Shown here: piece by piece, positions 54,589 through 62,817 of the stretch
Layout of the letters: the number at the start of each line of letters is the position of its first letter
How positions within the stretch are numbered: position 1 is the stretch's first letter
NCBI RefSeq assembly: GCF_016195855.1
Contig: NZ_JACPYU010000025.1
Span: 98,953 to 162,952, forward strand
Direction of reading: 5' to 3'
DNA: 64,000 nt
DNA from: Aquabacterium sp.
GTDB lineage: Bacteria; Pseudomonadota; Gammaproteobacteria; Burkholderiales; Burkholderiaceae_C
The notes under the pieces: model-generated
Told to the model about the DNA's origin: nothing
The model's database searches: none
The model's input: only the letters and a program-made list of their open reading frames with translations
Made by a program: the position numbers and the translations under genes

Positions 54589-54630
54589 TATTTGATCGAC
54601 GTTATTTGATCGGCCCTATTTGATTGGCCC
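54589..54630. repeat. Three tandem 14-bp repeats (TATTTGATCGGCCC type)
   Basis: Copies begin at 54589, 54603 and 54617. The first eight bases TATTTGAT are identical in all three; copies 2 and 3 differ at one position. A partial TATCCC follows. The array ends 44 bases before the ThDP enzyme start. It may be an iterated protein-binding site, or a slippage-prone array that alters promoter spacing. Confidence 0.8.
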
Positions 54631-54674
54631 TATCCCAGCGGCCATCCAAACCTTCACTCAGGAAGCCATTGACC

Positions 54675-56549
54675 ATGTCATCTCCCGTCTCCGCCGCTGT
54701 GCCCTCTCCTGTGCCCGCCCCCTGCGGCACCGTCGCCCAATTGCTCCTGGACTATCTGCGCGCAGAAGGGGTCGACAAGGTATTTGGTATTCCGGGCGGC
54801 GCGGCCGTCTGGTTGATGAATGAACTAAAGAAGAAATCACATCAAATCGAATATGTGATTTGTAGGCACGAAACTGGTGCGGCCTATATTGCAGACGGGT
54901 ATGCCCGCGTCAAAGGCGGCCTGGGCGTGGTGCTGACCACATCGGGCCCCGGTGCCACCAATGCCCTGACCGGCGCCATGAACGCGCAGGCCAGCAACTC
55001 GCCTGTGCTCGTCATCACCGGCGAAGTGCCCGAAGCCTATTACGGCAAGGGCTACCTGCAAGAAGGCACGGACGCCAAGCTGGACGTGCACAACATCTTC
55101 CAGAACGCGCTGGCCTCCAGCGCCATCATCTCCAGCCCTGCCAACTTCCAGACCCTGTTTCAGCAGGCGCTGCGCAATGCCCTGTCGCTGCCCAAGCAGG
55201 CCGTGCACATCAGCCTGCCCAACGACATCGCCGGCGAATGCGTGCCCAGCTACCCCGCCTCGGTCCGGCCCTCGACCTACCGCCCTGGCACCGCCTGCAC
55301 CGATTCCCAAGCCGTGGGTGACACCCTGCATGACCTCGTGCACGCCAAGCGCCCGCTGATCTTCCTGGGCAACGGCAGCCGCGACGCCCTGGCCTGCCCT
55401 GAGCGCCTGAAAGCCTTCACCGCATTCGTCGACCGCTTCGGCATCGCCGTGATGACCACGCCCGACGCCAAGGGCATCTTCCCTGAAGGCCATGCGCTCT
55501 CGCTGCGCAACTACGGCATCTGCGGCAGTGCCTGGCCCAGCCTCTACATGCACCCCGCCAACAAGGCCGACCAGTTCGACACCCTGCTGGTGCTGGGCTC
55601 CAGCCTGGGCGAGCTGTCCACCTCGGTCACGGCGTCTGCGCTCTACAGCCCTGCGCTGGAGCCCACCGAGCACTTCATCCAGGTCGACCTCAGCGCCGCC
55701 GTGATCGGCCGGGACTTCCCCATCACCCGCGGCATCGTGGCCGAGATCGGCACCACACTCGATGTGATGTGCGAGAAGGCCCACCACCTGCAGCCTGATC
55801 AGGCCAAGGTCGATGCGCGCAAGGCACTGATCCAGCAGATCAAACTGAGCCGCACGCCCTGGTCCGACCCTGCCGGCCGTGACAGCGAGGCCGCGCCCGT
55901 TCATCCGGCCGCCATGATGCGGGTCATCGACGAGCTGGTGCACAAGGGCCACATCTTCATCGACGCGGGCAACTGCGTGGGCTGGTCACTCAACAACCTG
56001 GTCATCAACCCGCCCGTTCGTTATCACAGCGCCTTGTCCATGGGCCCCATGGGCTTCGCGGTGGGCGCGGTGGTGGGTGGCAAGATGGCCGCCCCGGATC
56101 TACCTTGCCTGGCCGTGGTCGGTGATGGCGCTTTCATGATGCACGGTGCCGAGATCTCCACAGCGGCCCAGCACCGCGTGGGCGCCATCTGGATCGTGCT
56201 GGACGACAACGACCTGGCCATGGTCAGCCAGGGCATGGCGCAACTGCTGCCCCCGGCCGCTCAATGGGATGACTACTACCAGCTCGGCCGCCCGGACCTG
56301 GCGCTGTTTGCGCAAGGCCTGGGCGCGCACGCCGTGACGGTGACGCCCGAGCAAGGCACACAAGCCTTCCGCGATGCGCTCCAGCATGCGCTGGAGGATG
56401 CGGACAAGCACCGCCGCCCGCAGGTCATCGCCGTGCGCATCAACACCCAGGTGGCCCCGCCCTACGGCTGGCCTACCTTGACCCCGGCCCAATGCTGTGG
56501 CGGCGCAAGCGCAGGCACAAGCACAGGTTCAGGCAGCGGCAAGCCTTGA
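54675..56549 (+). CDS. Thiamine-diphosphate-dependent enzyme, acetolactate synthase-like (second copy)
   Basis: A 624-residue ThDP enzyme. PYR domain: DKVFGIPGGAAVWLMNEL with catalytic Glu in CRHETGAAYIADGYARV, then GVVLTTSGPGATNALTGAMN. PP domain: GDGAFMMHGAEISTAAQH then LDDNDLAMVSQG. The C-terminus is a Gly/Ser/Thr-rich tail. It is closer to acetolactate synthase large subunits than the ThDP enzyme at 50115, but no small subunit is nearby, so branched-chain amino acid synthesis is not implied. AGGAAG upstream supports the ATG at 54675. Bases 54822-54902 are AT-rich with rare codons, unlike the rest of the gene. Confidence 0.85.
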   Translation: MSSPVSAAVPSPVPAPCGTVAQLLLDYLRAEGVDKVFGIPGGAAVWLMNELKKKSHQIEYVICRHETGAAYIADGYARVKGGLGVVLTTSGPGATNALTGAMNAQASNSPVLVITGEVPEAYYGKGYLQEGTDAKLDVHNIFQNALASSAIISSPANFQTLFQQALRNALSLPKQAVHISLPNDIAGECVPSYPASVRPSTYRPGTACTDSQAVGDTLHDLVHAKRPLIFLGNGSRDALACPERLKAFTAFVDRFGIAVMTTPDAKGIFPEGHALSLRNYGICGSAWPSLYMHPANKADQFDTLLVLGSSLGELSTSVTASALYSPALEPTEHFIQVDLSAAVIGRDFPITRGIVAEIGTTLDVMCEKAHHLQPDQAKVDARKALIQQIKLSRTPWSDPAGRDSEAAPVHPAAMMRVIDELVHKGHIFIDAGNCVGWSLNNLVINPPVRYHSALSMGPMGFAVGAVVGGKMAAPDLPCLAVVGDGAFMMHGAEISTAAQHRVGAIWIVLDDNDLAMVSQGMAQLLPPAAQWDDYYQLGRPDLALFAQGLGAHAVTVTPEQGTQAFRDALQHALEDADKHRRPQVIAVRINTQVAPPYGWPTLTPAQCCGGASAGTSTGSGSGKP

Positions 56550-56557
56550 GCCTGGCC

Positions 56558-57298
56558 TCAGCGGTTGCGCTGCTTGAGGAAGGTCAGCTGGAAAGGCACC
56601 CGCAGGTCCGTGCGTTCGATGGTCATGGGGAAGGGTTCCACAGGCGCCACCAGGCTGAACGCCGTCTGGCTGACCATCCGCGCCTCGATGGCACCCTTGA
56701 TGCGCGGCCTCAGCGCGAAGGTCGCGTCAATCGGGATGTTGATCACGGGGGGCAGCTCACCGCTGACCTCCAGGTCGAGGTTGACTGGCAGGTCGGCCTT
56801 GATCGGCACCGTCATGTGCAAAGGCATGTCCAGGGTGATCGGCAAGGTCACCGGGATGCTCGGCAACCACGACCACAAGGACACCTTCATGCTCAGCGTC
56901 GTCTTGACCGGCACCACCTGGTCCACCGCGACGCTGGTGTCCACTGGTAGCATGGTCTGCATCTGCACGTGCGCCTGCAGGTGATCGGATATCTGCGCGG
57001 GAATGACCTGTTTGATGGGCATGCGCACCAGGGGCCTCATGTCCAGCCGCGTGCGCAAGGGCGACGTCACCTCGGCCACCGACACCATGCCAGCCGGCAA
57101 GCGCAGCCGCACCGACTGGTTGTACATGGTCATCCGCGCTTCCCAGAACGCATAGAAATACCAGACGGCCAGCGCCGTCAGCATCAGCCAGACAAGCAGG
57201 ACGGTGCTGCCCACCACGAGCAGGGCCACCGGCCTGACGGGCCGATTCCAGCCCCGGGCGGTGATCAATGTGGAGGGATCTGCGGAAGCGGCCACCAT
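56558..57298 (-). CDS. Membrane-anchored beta-repeat protein (second of a paralogous pair)
   Basis: A 246-residue protein of no family I recognise. One membrane helix (about 24-50, VALLVVGSTVLLVWLMLTAL) anchors it; the remaining roughly 190 residues are probably periplasmic. They form a run of alternating hydrophobic segments with a recurring VP-I/V pattern, such as SIPVTLPITLDMPLHMTVPI and LPVNLDLEVSGELPP. No cysteines or enzymatic motifs are seen in this part. It begins 16 bases after its paralogue and shares layout and length with it. Extended beta structure, perhaps a groove or tube that binds lipid or polysaccharide, is speculation. Confidence 0.72.
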   Translation of the reverse strand: MVAASADPSTLITARGWNRPVRPVALLVVGSTVLLVWLMLTALAVWYFYAFWEARMTMYNQSVRLRLPAGMVSVAEVTSPLRTRLDMRPLVRMPIKQVIPAQISDHLQAHVQMQTMLPVDTSVAVDQVVPVKTTLSMKVSLWSWLPSIPVTLPITLDMPLHMTVPIKADLPVNLDLEVSGELPPVINIPIDATFALRPRIKGAIEARMVSQTAFSLVAPVEPFPMTIERTDLRVPFQLTFLKQRNR

Positions 57299-57314
57299 GG
57301 GATGCTGCTGGTAC

Positions 57315-58103
57315 TCAATGCGCGGCGACCGCCCGGGCGCGCGGCGCCAGGGTCACCGATTCAAAGGGCACGGTCAGGTCCAGCAACTCCAGGCCGGCAC
57401 GCACCCGCTGCTGCGGGAAGGTCAGGTTGGCACTGACCGGTGAGGTCAACGGCAAGGACAAGGACTCGTGTACCGGGATCTTGGCCTCGATCACGGTGTC
57501 AATGGTGGTGCGCAAAGGCTCGGTGAGGCGCACCGTGGCCGGCGCCACGATGGCCACAGGCAGGTTCTTGCGTACCGGGATGACCAGGTCCACCGGCACA
57601 TCGACCTTGACGGGGATTCGCCCCTGGATGGGCACGGTCAGCGGGATGCCCAGGATGCGGGTCTTGACCTGGGTGTCCAGCTCCACGATCTGGTCCACCT
57701 TGACCACATGCTTGATCGGCACATCGATGCTGATCGGCACCATCGTGTCGATGCTGACATTGATGGGAATGGCCTCCTTGAGCGGGATGGACAGGTCCTG
57801 GTGAATGGGCACACGCACCGGCAAGACCTGGTCCACCTGGATGCGCACCTGCTGATTGACCGACGCCTTGACCGCCAGCTCCTTGGGCAAGACGATGTCG
57901 GCCTGCTGCTCCTTGAGCACCACCTGGGCCGCCATGTTCTGCCAGATCCACCAGGTCACGAACACCGCGCCGATGCCCATCAGGATCAGCAGCAGCACCG
58001 AGGTAACGATGAGGTGCTTCCACGTCACCGTTCTGCCATACACAGCCAGCATGGGGCCGGAGGCGGGCGCGTCAACAAGAGAGTCAGGGGTGGCTTGGTT
58101 CAC
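57315..58103 (-). CDS. Membrane-anchored beta-repeat protein (first of a paralogous pair)
   Basis: A 262-residue protein of no recognised family, paralogous to the next gene. An N-terminal cytoplasmic stretch (about 1-28) leads into one membrane helix (about 30-54, LIVTSVLLLILMGIGAVFV) and a long region of about 12-residue beta-like repeats: VRVPIHQDLSIPL, AIPINVSIDTMVPI, SIDVPIKHVVKVD, GIPLTVPIQGRIPV and DVPVDLVIPVRKN. It ends with a short basic/Ala tail. Its promoter region abuts the divergent small Cys-motif gene. Function unknown. Confidence 0.72.
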   Translation of the reverse strand: MNQATPDSLVDAPASGPMLAVYGRTVTWKHLIVTSVLLLILMGIGAVFVTWWIWQNMAAQVVLKEQQADIVLPKELAVKASVNQQVRIQVDQVLPVRVPIHQDLSIPLKEAIPINVSIDTMVPISIDVPIKHVVKVDQIVELDTQVKTRILGIPLTVPIQGRIPVKVDVPVDLVIPVRKNLPVAIVAPATVRLTEPLRTTIDTVIEAKIPVHESLSLPLTSPVSANLTFPQQRVRAGLELLDLTVPFESVTLAPRARAVAAH

Positions 58104-58186
58104 CCGGGCACTATGCCACGGCCGGCCTGGCTAAAATCTAGGGTTTGCAAGACGCCACGAGCCTCGCACGCCCCGCCCTGCCCCAG

Positions 58187-58396
58187 ATGGACTTCCCCTT
58201 GACCGACCTCAACGCCGTGCGCGCCATGTTCGACACATTGCAAGCCCGCGCCAGCAACCAAGGGGTGACCTTGCGACAACCGCCCCCCGAACCCACCAGT
58301 TGCTGTGGACGCGGCTGCAACGGCTGCGTCTGGGAAGGCTTTTACGCCGCGGCCCAGTACTGGCGCGACGAAGCCCTCTTGATCCTGTCGGATTGA
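58187..58396 (+). CDS. Small oxidoreductase-like domain protein
   Basis: A 69-residue protein with the compact Cys motif PPPEPTSCCGRGCNGCVWEG, the hallmark of the 'oxidoreductase-like' (PF09791-type) domain found in small bacterial proteins and at the N-terminus of some larger oxidoreductases. The four cysteines probably bind a metal or iron-sulfur cluster. The ATG at 58187 is chosen; a TTG at 58145 would add 14 residues and lies just after a TAAAAT -10-like element, so it cannot be excluded. It stands alone between the beta-repeat pair and the type VI secretion genes. Confidence 0.75.
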   Translation: MDFPLTDLNAVRAMFDTLQARASNQGVTLRQPPPEPTSCCGRGCNGCVWEGFYAAAQYWRDEALLILSD

Positions 58397-58424
58397 CAGG
58401 GTGCCCACGGCGGGGCCGAAGAGC

Positions 58425-58781
58425 TCAACGCACCGCGACGATCACAGGCTCAGGCAAGCGTCGCACCGTCACCGTTCTCAGCCCGGACGCCAGCGGCAAA
58501 CGGATTTCAAAGCATCCCCCCTTGGCGCCACCGGGCGCATCCAACGACCAGCTCTGGCGGGCCATCTGCTGCAGGGCAAGCCGTGCGCCAGACTGCCCCA
58601 TGCAACCCGTGGTCCCGACGTGCGCGGCTTTGTCCAACAAGCGAACCACATCGCCTGGAGATGGCCGCGCCAGCACCGCCACACGCAATTGGAAGTCGCC
58701 TGGATAGGGGCGCTGATCGCGAGCCATGATCAGTGCATGCGCTGCGTCCGGTGACAGATCCTGCTCGTTTGCCTGGTTCAT
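58425..58781 (-). CDS. Small protein of unknown function coupled to clpV
   Basis: A 118-residue cytoplasmic protein that I do not recognise. Its ATG (58781-58779) shares one base with the clpV stop (TGATG), so it is translationally coupled to the type VI secretion ATPase. The chain has DAAHALIMARDQRPYPGDFQ, a Gly/Cys-containing middle (HVGTTGCMGQSGARL) and a basic beta-like C-terminus (GLRTVTVRRLPEPVIVAVR). No signal peptide or membrane helix is seen. A secretion accessory role or a small immunity-type protein are both possible; neither is shown. Confidence 0.7.
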   Translation of the reverse strand: MNQANEQDLSPDAAHALIMARDQRPYPGDFQLRVAVLARPSPGDVVRLLDKAAHVGTTGCMGQSGARLALQQMARQSWSLDAPGGAKGGCFEIRLPLASGLRTVTVRRLPEPVIVAVR

Positions 58782-61570
58782 CAGCTCACCTTGAACTTGA
58801 ACTCGCCGTTCTTGCCGGCACTGACCTTGATCTTGCTGATGGCCTGACCTTCGGCCATGCGGGCCAGCACGCTGTCGGCCACCTCGGGCAGCAGGCTGCC
58901 GTTGAGGATGTGGTCCACGGCACGCGCGCCGGTGTCCACCTCTGTGCAACGGGCCAGCACGGTTTCGATCAGGGCGTCGTCGTAGTCCAGCACCGCCTGG
59001 TGGTTCGCCTGCACACGCGCAGCAATACGGTCCAGCTTGAGCTTGATCACACTGACCAGCACATCGTCGCTCAGCGGGTAGTAAGGCACCACCTTGGTCC
59101 GCCCGATGAAGGCGGGCTTGAAGGTCTTGTACAAGGTCGGGCGCAGCAGCTCGGCCAACTCATCGGCCTGAGGCAATTCGTCTTGCGACTTCATCACCGT
59201 GCCACCCGCGGCTTCATCGTGCTTGAAGCAGGCCTGCATGATGCCCTGCGAGCCCGCGTTGGAGGTCAGGATGATCACCGTGTTGCGGAAGTCGATTTCG
59301 CGGCCTTCGGCATCGTCCATCAGGCCCTTGTCGAAGACCTGGAAGAACATCTCCAGCACATCGGGGTGGGCCTTCTCGACCTCATCGAGCAACACCACGC
59401 TGTAGGGCTTGCGGCGCACGGCCTCGGTCAGCACACCGCCTTCGCCGTAGCCCACATAACCAGGGGGCGAGCCCTTGAGGCCGCTGACGCTGTGCGCCTC
59501 CTGGTACTCGCTCATGTTGATGGTGATCAGGTTGCGCTCACCGCCATAGAGGATGTCGGCCAGCGCCAGCGCGGTCTCGGTCTTGCCGACACCCGATGGG
59601 CCCACGAACAGGAACACGCCCTTGGGCTTGTTGGGGTCCTCCAGGCCGGCGCGCGCCGTGCGCACGCGCTGGGCAATCGCGGCCAGGGCATGGTCCTGGC
59701 CGATCACGCGCTCCTGCAAGGTGGCCTGCAGATTGCGCACCGTCTTGATCTCGTCCTTGACCATCTTGCCCAGCGGGATGCCCGTCCAGGCCGCCACGAT
59801 CTCGGCCACCACGTGGCCGTCCACCTGCATGGGCACCAGCGGGGCCTCGCCTTGCAAGGCGGCCAGTTCGGCCTGTTTCATGGCCAGCAGTTCGTGATCG
59901 GGGCTGGCATGGCTGACCGCGGCCTTCTTGCCCTTGGCCTTGCTACCCGCGCTGGCCTTGGCCGGCTCAAGAGCCTCACCGTCTCCCGGCACACCCACCT
60001 CTGCGCTGGACAGGCCGCCCGCCTGCTGCTCCAGCTTCGTGCGCAGTTCACGGATGTCATTGACCAGTTGCTGCTCGAAGGTCCAGCGTTCTTCATCGGC
60101 CTTGAGGCTGGTGACAATGCCATCACGCTCGGCCTTCAAGGCGTCCAGGCGATCACCGTGGCGCGCACCCGCGGCGGCTTCGCGCTGCAGCGCAGCCGCC
60201 TCGGCATCCAGCCGCTCCAGGCGCTTGCGGGCATCCTCGATGCGGGCCGGCGTGGCGCTTTGGCCCAGCGCCACCTTGGCGCAAGCCGTGTCCAGCACGC
60301 TGATGGCCTTGTCGGGCAACTGGCGCCCGCTGATATAGCGCGCAGACAAACGCACGGCCTCGGCAATGGCCTCGTCAAACAGGCGCACGCCAAAGTGCTT
60401 TTCCATCAAGGGCGCCATGCCGCGCAGCATCGCGCAGGCCAGCTCTTCGGAGGGCTCCTCCACCTTGATGACCTGGAAACGGCGAGCCAGGGCCGCGTCC
60501 TTCTCGAAGTACTTTTTGTACTCGCCCCAGGTCGTGGCCGCGATCGTGCGCAGCTCACCACGCGCCAACGCCGGCTTGAGCAGGTTGGCCGCGTCATTCT
60601 GGCCAGCCTGGCCACCCGCACCAATCATGGTGTGGGCCTCGTCAATGAACAGGATGATGGGGTGCGGGCTCTTCTTGACCTCGTCAATCACGTTCTTGAG
60701 GCGGTTCTCGAACTCGCCCTTGACCGAGGCGCCCGCCTGCAGCAGGCCCATGTCCAGCACGTGGATGGCCACACCTTGCAGCGGCGTGGGCACATCGCCC
60801 AGGGCCACACGCAGTGCCAGCCCTTCCACCACCGCTGTCTTGCCCACACCGGCTTCGCCCGTCAGGATCGGGTTGTTCTGGCGGCGGCGCATCAGGATGT
60901 CGATGGCCTGGCGGATCTCGGTGTCACGGCCGATCACCGGGTCCACCTTGCCGTCCCTGGCGCGTTGGGTGAGGTTGGTGGTGAACTGGTCCAGCGCGGG
61001 CGTCTTGCCGCTCAAGGCTTCGCTCGCGGCGGCCTCGTCGGCCTGACCGGCCTCGCCATCGACCGGGGCATCAGCATCACGCAAGGCTTGCGCGGCCTCC
61101 TGCGACCCACGCGTCACCTCGGCCATCTTGTGCTTGAGCTCATCGAGGTTGAAACGCGTAAACAGCTTGGACGAGCGCAGAGCCAGCTGGCTCAGGCTCG
61201 GCTCTGTCAACATGGCCAGCAGCAAGTGGGCACCACGGATGCGTGCCGTGTGCGACTCCAGCGACGCAATCAGCCAGGCATGCTCCAGCAGCACCGGCAG
61301 GTGGCTGGAAAACACCGGCGTGCGGCTGTTGCCCGTCTTGAAGCGGCTCAGCTCGGCTTCCAGATCCCGCTGCAACGCGGTGCTCGACACCCCGGCGCGC
61401 TGACACAGCACGCTCAGGTCACTCTGGGGCTGCTCCAGCAAGGCCAGCATCAGATGCTCCAGGTCCACCTCATAGTGACCGCGCGCCATGCACAGGCTGG
61501 CAGCGCGCTCGGCGGCGTGGCGCGTGGTGTCGTTGAGCTTGGAGATCAGGGTCTTGAGGTTCTGGCTCAT
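58781..61570 (-). CDS. clpV: Type VI secretion ATPase ClpV (TssH)
   Basis: A 929-residue AAA+ unfoldase that disassembles the contracted TssB/TssC sheath. The N-terminal Clp-N domain (about 10-150) starts with HAAERAASLCMARGH. The first AAA domain has Walker A GEAGVGKT (about 237) and the second GPSGVGKT (about 655), with a coiled-coil middle segment. The insertion with a Gly/Ala/Lys-rich linker (near 520-550) is longer than usual. VDLEHLMLALLEQPQSDLSV and the whole layout fit ClpV rather than ClpB. It lies 59 bases after tssG. Confidence 0.95.
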   Translation of the reverse strand: MSQNLKTLISKLNDTTRHAAERAASLCMARGHYEVDLEHLMLALLEQPQSDLSVLCQRAGVSSTALQRDLEAELSRFKTGNSRTPVFSSHLPVLLEHAWLIASLESHTARIRGAHLLLAMLTEPSLSQLALRSSKLFTRFNLDELKHKMAEVTRGSQEAAQALRDADAPVDGEAGQADEAAASEALSGKTPALDQFTTNLTQRARDGKVDPVIGRDTEIRQAIDILMRRRQNNPILTGEAGVGKTAVVEGLALRVALGDVPTPLQGVAIHVLDMGLLQAGASVKGEFENRLKNVIDEVKKSPHPIILFIDEAHTMIGAGGQAGQNDAANLLKPALARGELRTIAATTWGEYKKYFEKDAALARRFQVIKVEEPSEELACAMLRGMAPLMEKHFGVRLFDEAIAEAVRLSARYISGRQLPDKAISVLDTACAKVALGQSATPARIEDARKRLERLDAEAAALQREAAAGARHGDRLDALKAERDGIVTSLKADEERWTFEQQLVNDIRELRTKLEQQAGGLSSAEVGVPGDGEALEPAKASAGSKAKGKKAAVSHASPDHELLAMKQAELAALQGEAPLVPMQVDGHVVAEIVAAWTGIPLGKMVKDEIKTVRNLQATLQERVIGQDHALAAIAQRVRTARAGLEDPNKPKGVFLFVGPSGVGKTETALALADILYGGERNLITINMSEYQEAHSVSGLKGSPPGYVGYGEGGVLTEAVRRKPYSVVLLDEVEKAHPDVLEMFFQVFDKGLMDDAEGREIDFRNTVIILTSNAGSQGIMQACFKHDEAAGGTVMKSQDELPQADELAELLRPTLYKTFKPAFIGRTKVVPYYPLSDDVLVSVIKLKLDRIAARVQANHQAVLDYDDALIETVLARCTEVDTGARAVDHILNGSLLPEVADSVLARMAEGQAISKIKVSAGKNGEFKFKVS

Positions 61571-61629
61571 GGTGATGACAGCTTCTTGAATATTGTTGGA
61601 ATGAGAAAGAGAAAGGGCCCGGTGATCAA

Positions 61630-62817
61630 TCAGGCCGCGGCGTGGATGTCATAGCGCACATCCGCGCGGTCTTCGTTGGCCGACTGGGTCTGCAGGAAGG
61701 TGTCCCAACCCAGCCTGAAGGCCGTCGGTGCGCGGCTTGAATCAAGCGCGCAGCCCTGCACGTCGTCGCGCTGCAATTGCAGGTTGATCTCGTACTCCAG
61801 GCTGACGCCGCTGAGCATGGTCAACAACTCTTTGAGCGCCGAGGCGCCCGCGCCCCCCGGCAGAAAGCGCCGAAACCGTGCATGAGGCAAAGGCCCGAGC
61901 ACCACGCGCATGCGCAGATCCCGCTGCCAGACGCGCTCACCCAGCATGGCCGAGCGCCCCAGCACACCGTTGAGCGGCCCCGACATGCCCCCCTGGCGCC
62001 CCAACACACCCAGATAGGCACGCCCCGACTCCGGCACCTGGTACCAACGCCCGACAAACTGCTCGATGCGCACCGGCACGGCCAGGTAGTCCTGAAGGAT
62101 CTGCTGCAACTGGCGTGCAGACAAAGTACGCTGCTGCAAGGTGCCGGCGTAATACGCCAGGGCCTCGTCGGCCACAGCACCGCGCTCGCCACCCAAGCGG
62201 TCCCGCAGGCCTTTCTGGCCCAGGCCAGCCAGAGACAGCGCCAAAGGCAGGAAGCGATTTTGTGTGTCAGATTCATACTGAATGGACAAACGGTGCTTGC
62301 GCCAGGCCTGATAAAACAAGGAAACCGCGCGGTGACTGAACACGTCCACGAAAGCCCGTGCCGCATAGTCCTTCTGATAGAGTTCTCGGTGAGCGAACTC
62401 CTCGGTATATGAGAGGGGCAATGTACCGTTCACGCCGAGCAGGCCCATGAACGCAGGCGTGATATCAATCCTGTCTATCTCGGAAGGATGGGCAGGTATG
62501 CTTTGCTGCGCAACCTCGTTCAGCAACTGATCCAGTCGCGTTCCCGTCCCCCCGTCGATCTGACGCTCCTTGCCTGCGTCGTCACAGCGCTCAGTGAATC
62601 GCTTCTTGTGAACTTTAAGTGACTCGATTTCACTTGCAGGAAAAGAGAGCGACAAAGAGTTGCGAAAATTGATTTTCGATAGCCCTTGTCCATCCGGTGC
62701 AGACGGCGCCATCCATCTGTCCAACAAGCGGACGGCCTGGAAAAAGTTGAACTGCTGCGGTTCACGCAGCAACTGTTCAATCACACCAGTGGCATTTCGC
62801 CGTTGCGTGGCGGACAT
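61630..62817 (-). CDS. tssG: Type VI secretion baseplate protein TssG
   Basis: A 395-residue baseplate component that joins TssF, TssK and TssE. The start reads VIEQLLREPQQFNFFQAVRL, then the family's IDITPAFMGLLGVNGTLPL and HRELYQKDYAARAFVDVFSHR region, and a C-terminal beta-rich half with RDLRMRVVLGPL and LPGGAGASALKELLTML. Slightly longer than typical. Its first 37 bases overlap the end of tssF. GC content is lower toward the 5' end than in clpV. Confidence 0.93.
   Translation of the reverse strand: MSATQRRNATGVIEQLLREPQQFNFFQAVRLLDRWMAPSAPDGQGLSKINFRNSLSLSFPASEIESLKVHKKRFTERCDDAGKERQIDGGTGTRLDQLLNEVAQQSIPAHPSEIDRIDITPAFMGLLGVNGTLPLSYTEEFAHRELYQKDYAARAFVDVFSHRAVSLFYQAWRKHRLSIQYESDTQNRFLPLALSLAGLGQKGLRDRLGGERGAVADEALAYYAGTLQQRTLSARQLQQILQDYLAVPVRIEQFVGRWYQVPESGRAYLGVLGRQGGMSGPLNGVLGRSAMLGERVWQRDLRMRVVLGPLPHARFRRFLPGGAGASALKELLTMLSGVSLEYEINLQLQRDDVQGCALDSSRAPTAFRLGWDTFLQTQSANEDRADVRYDIHAAA

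Noticed and set aside
54675-56549. Assignment of this gene as ilvB (biosynthetic acetolactate synthase)
   Set aside because: No small subunit (ilvH/N) or ilvC is adjacent, and the context is the unassigned enzyme island, so only the family is claimed.
58733-61654. A very long open frame on the plus strand opposite clpV (over 970 codons)
   Set aside because: It is the antisense shadow of a high-GC gene: the minus-strand frame is a full ClpV, while the plus-strand product is low-complexity, His/Gln/Arg-rich and matches no domain.
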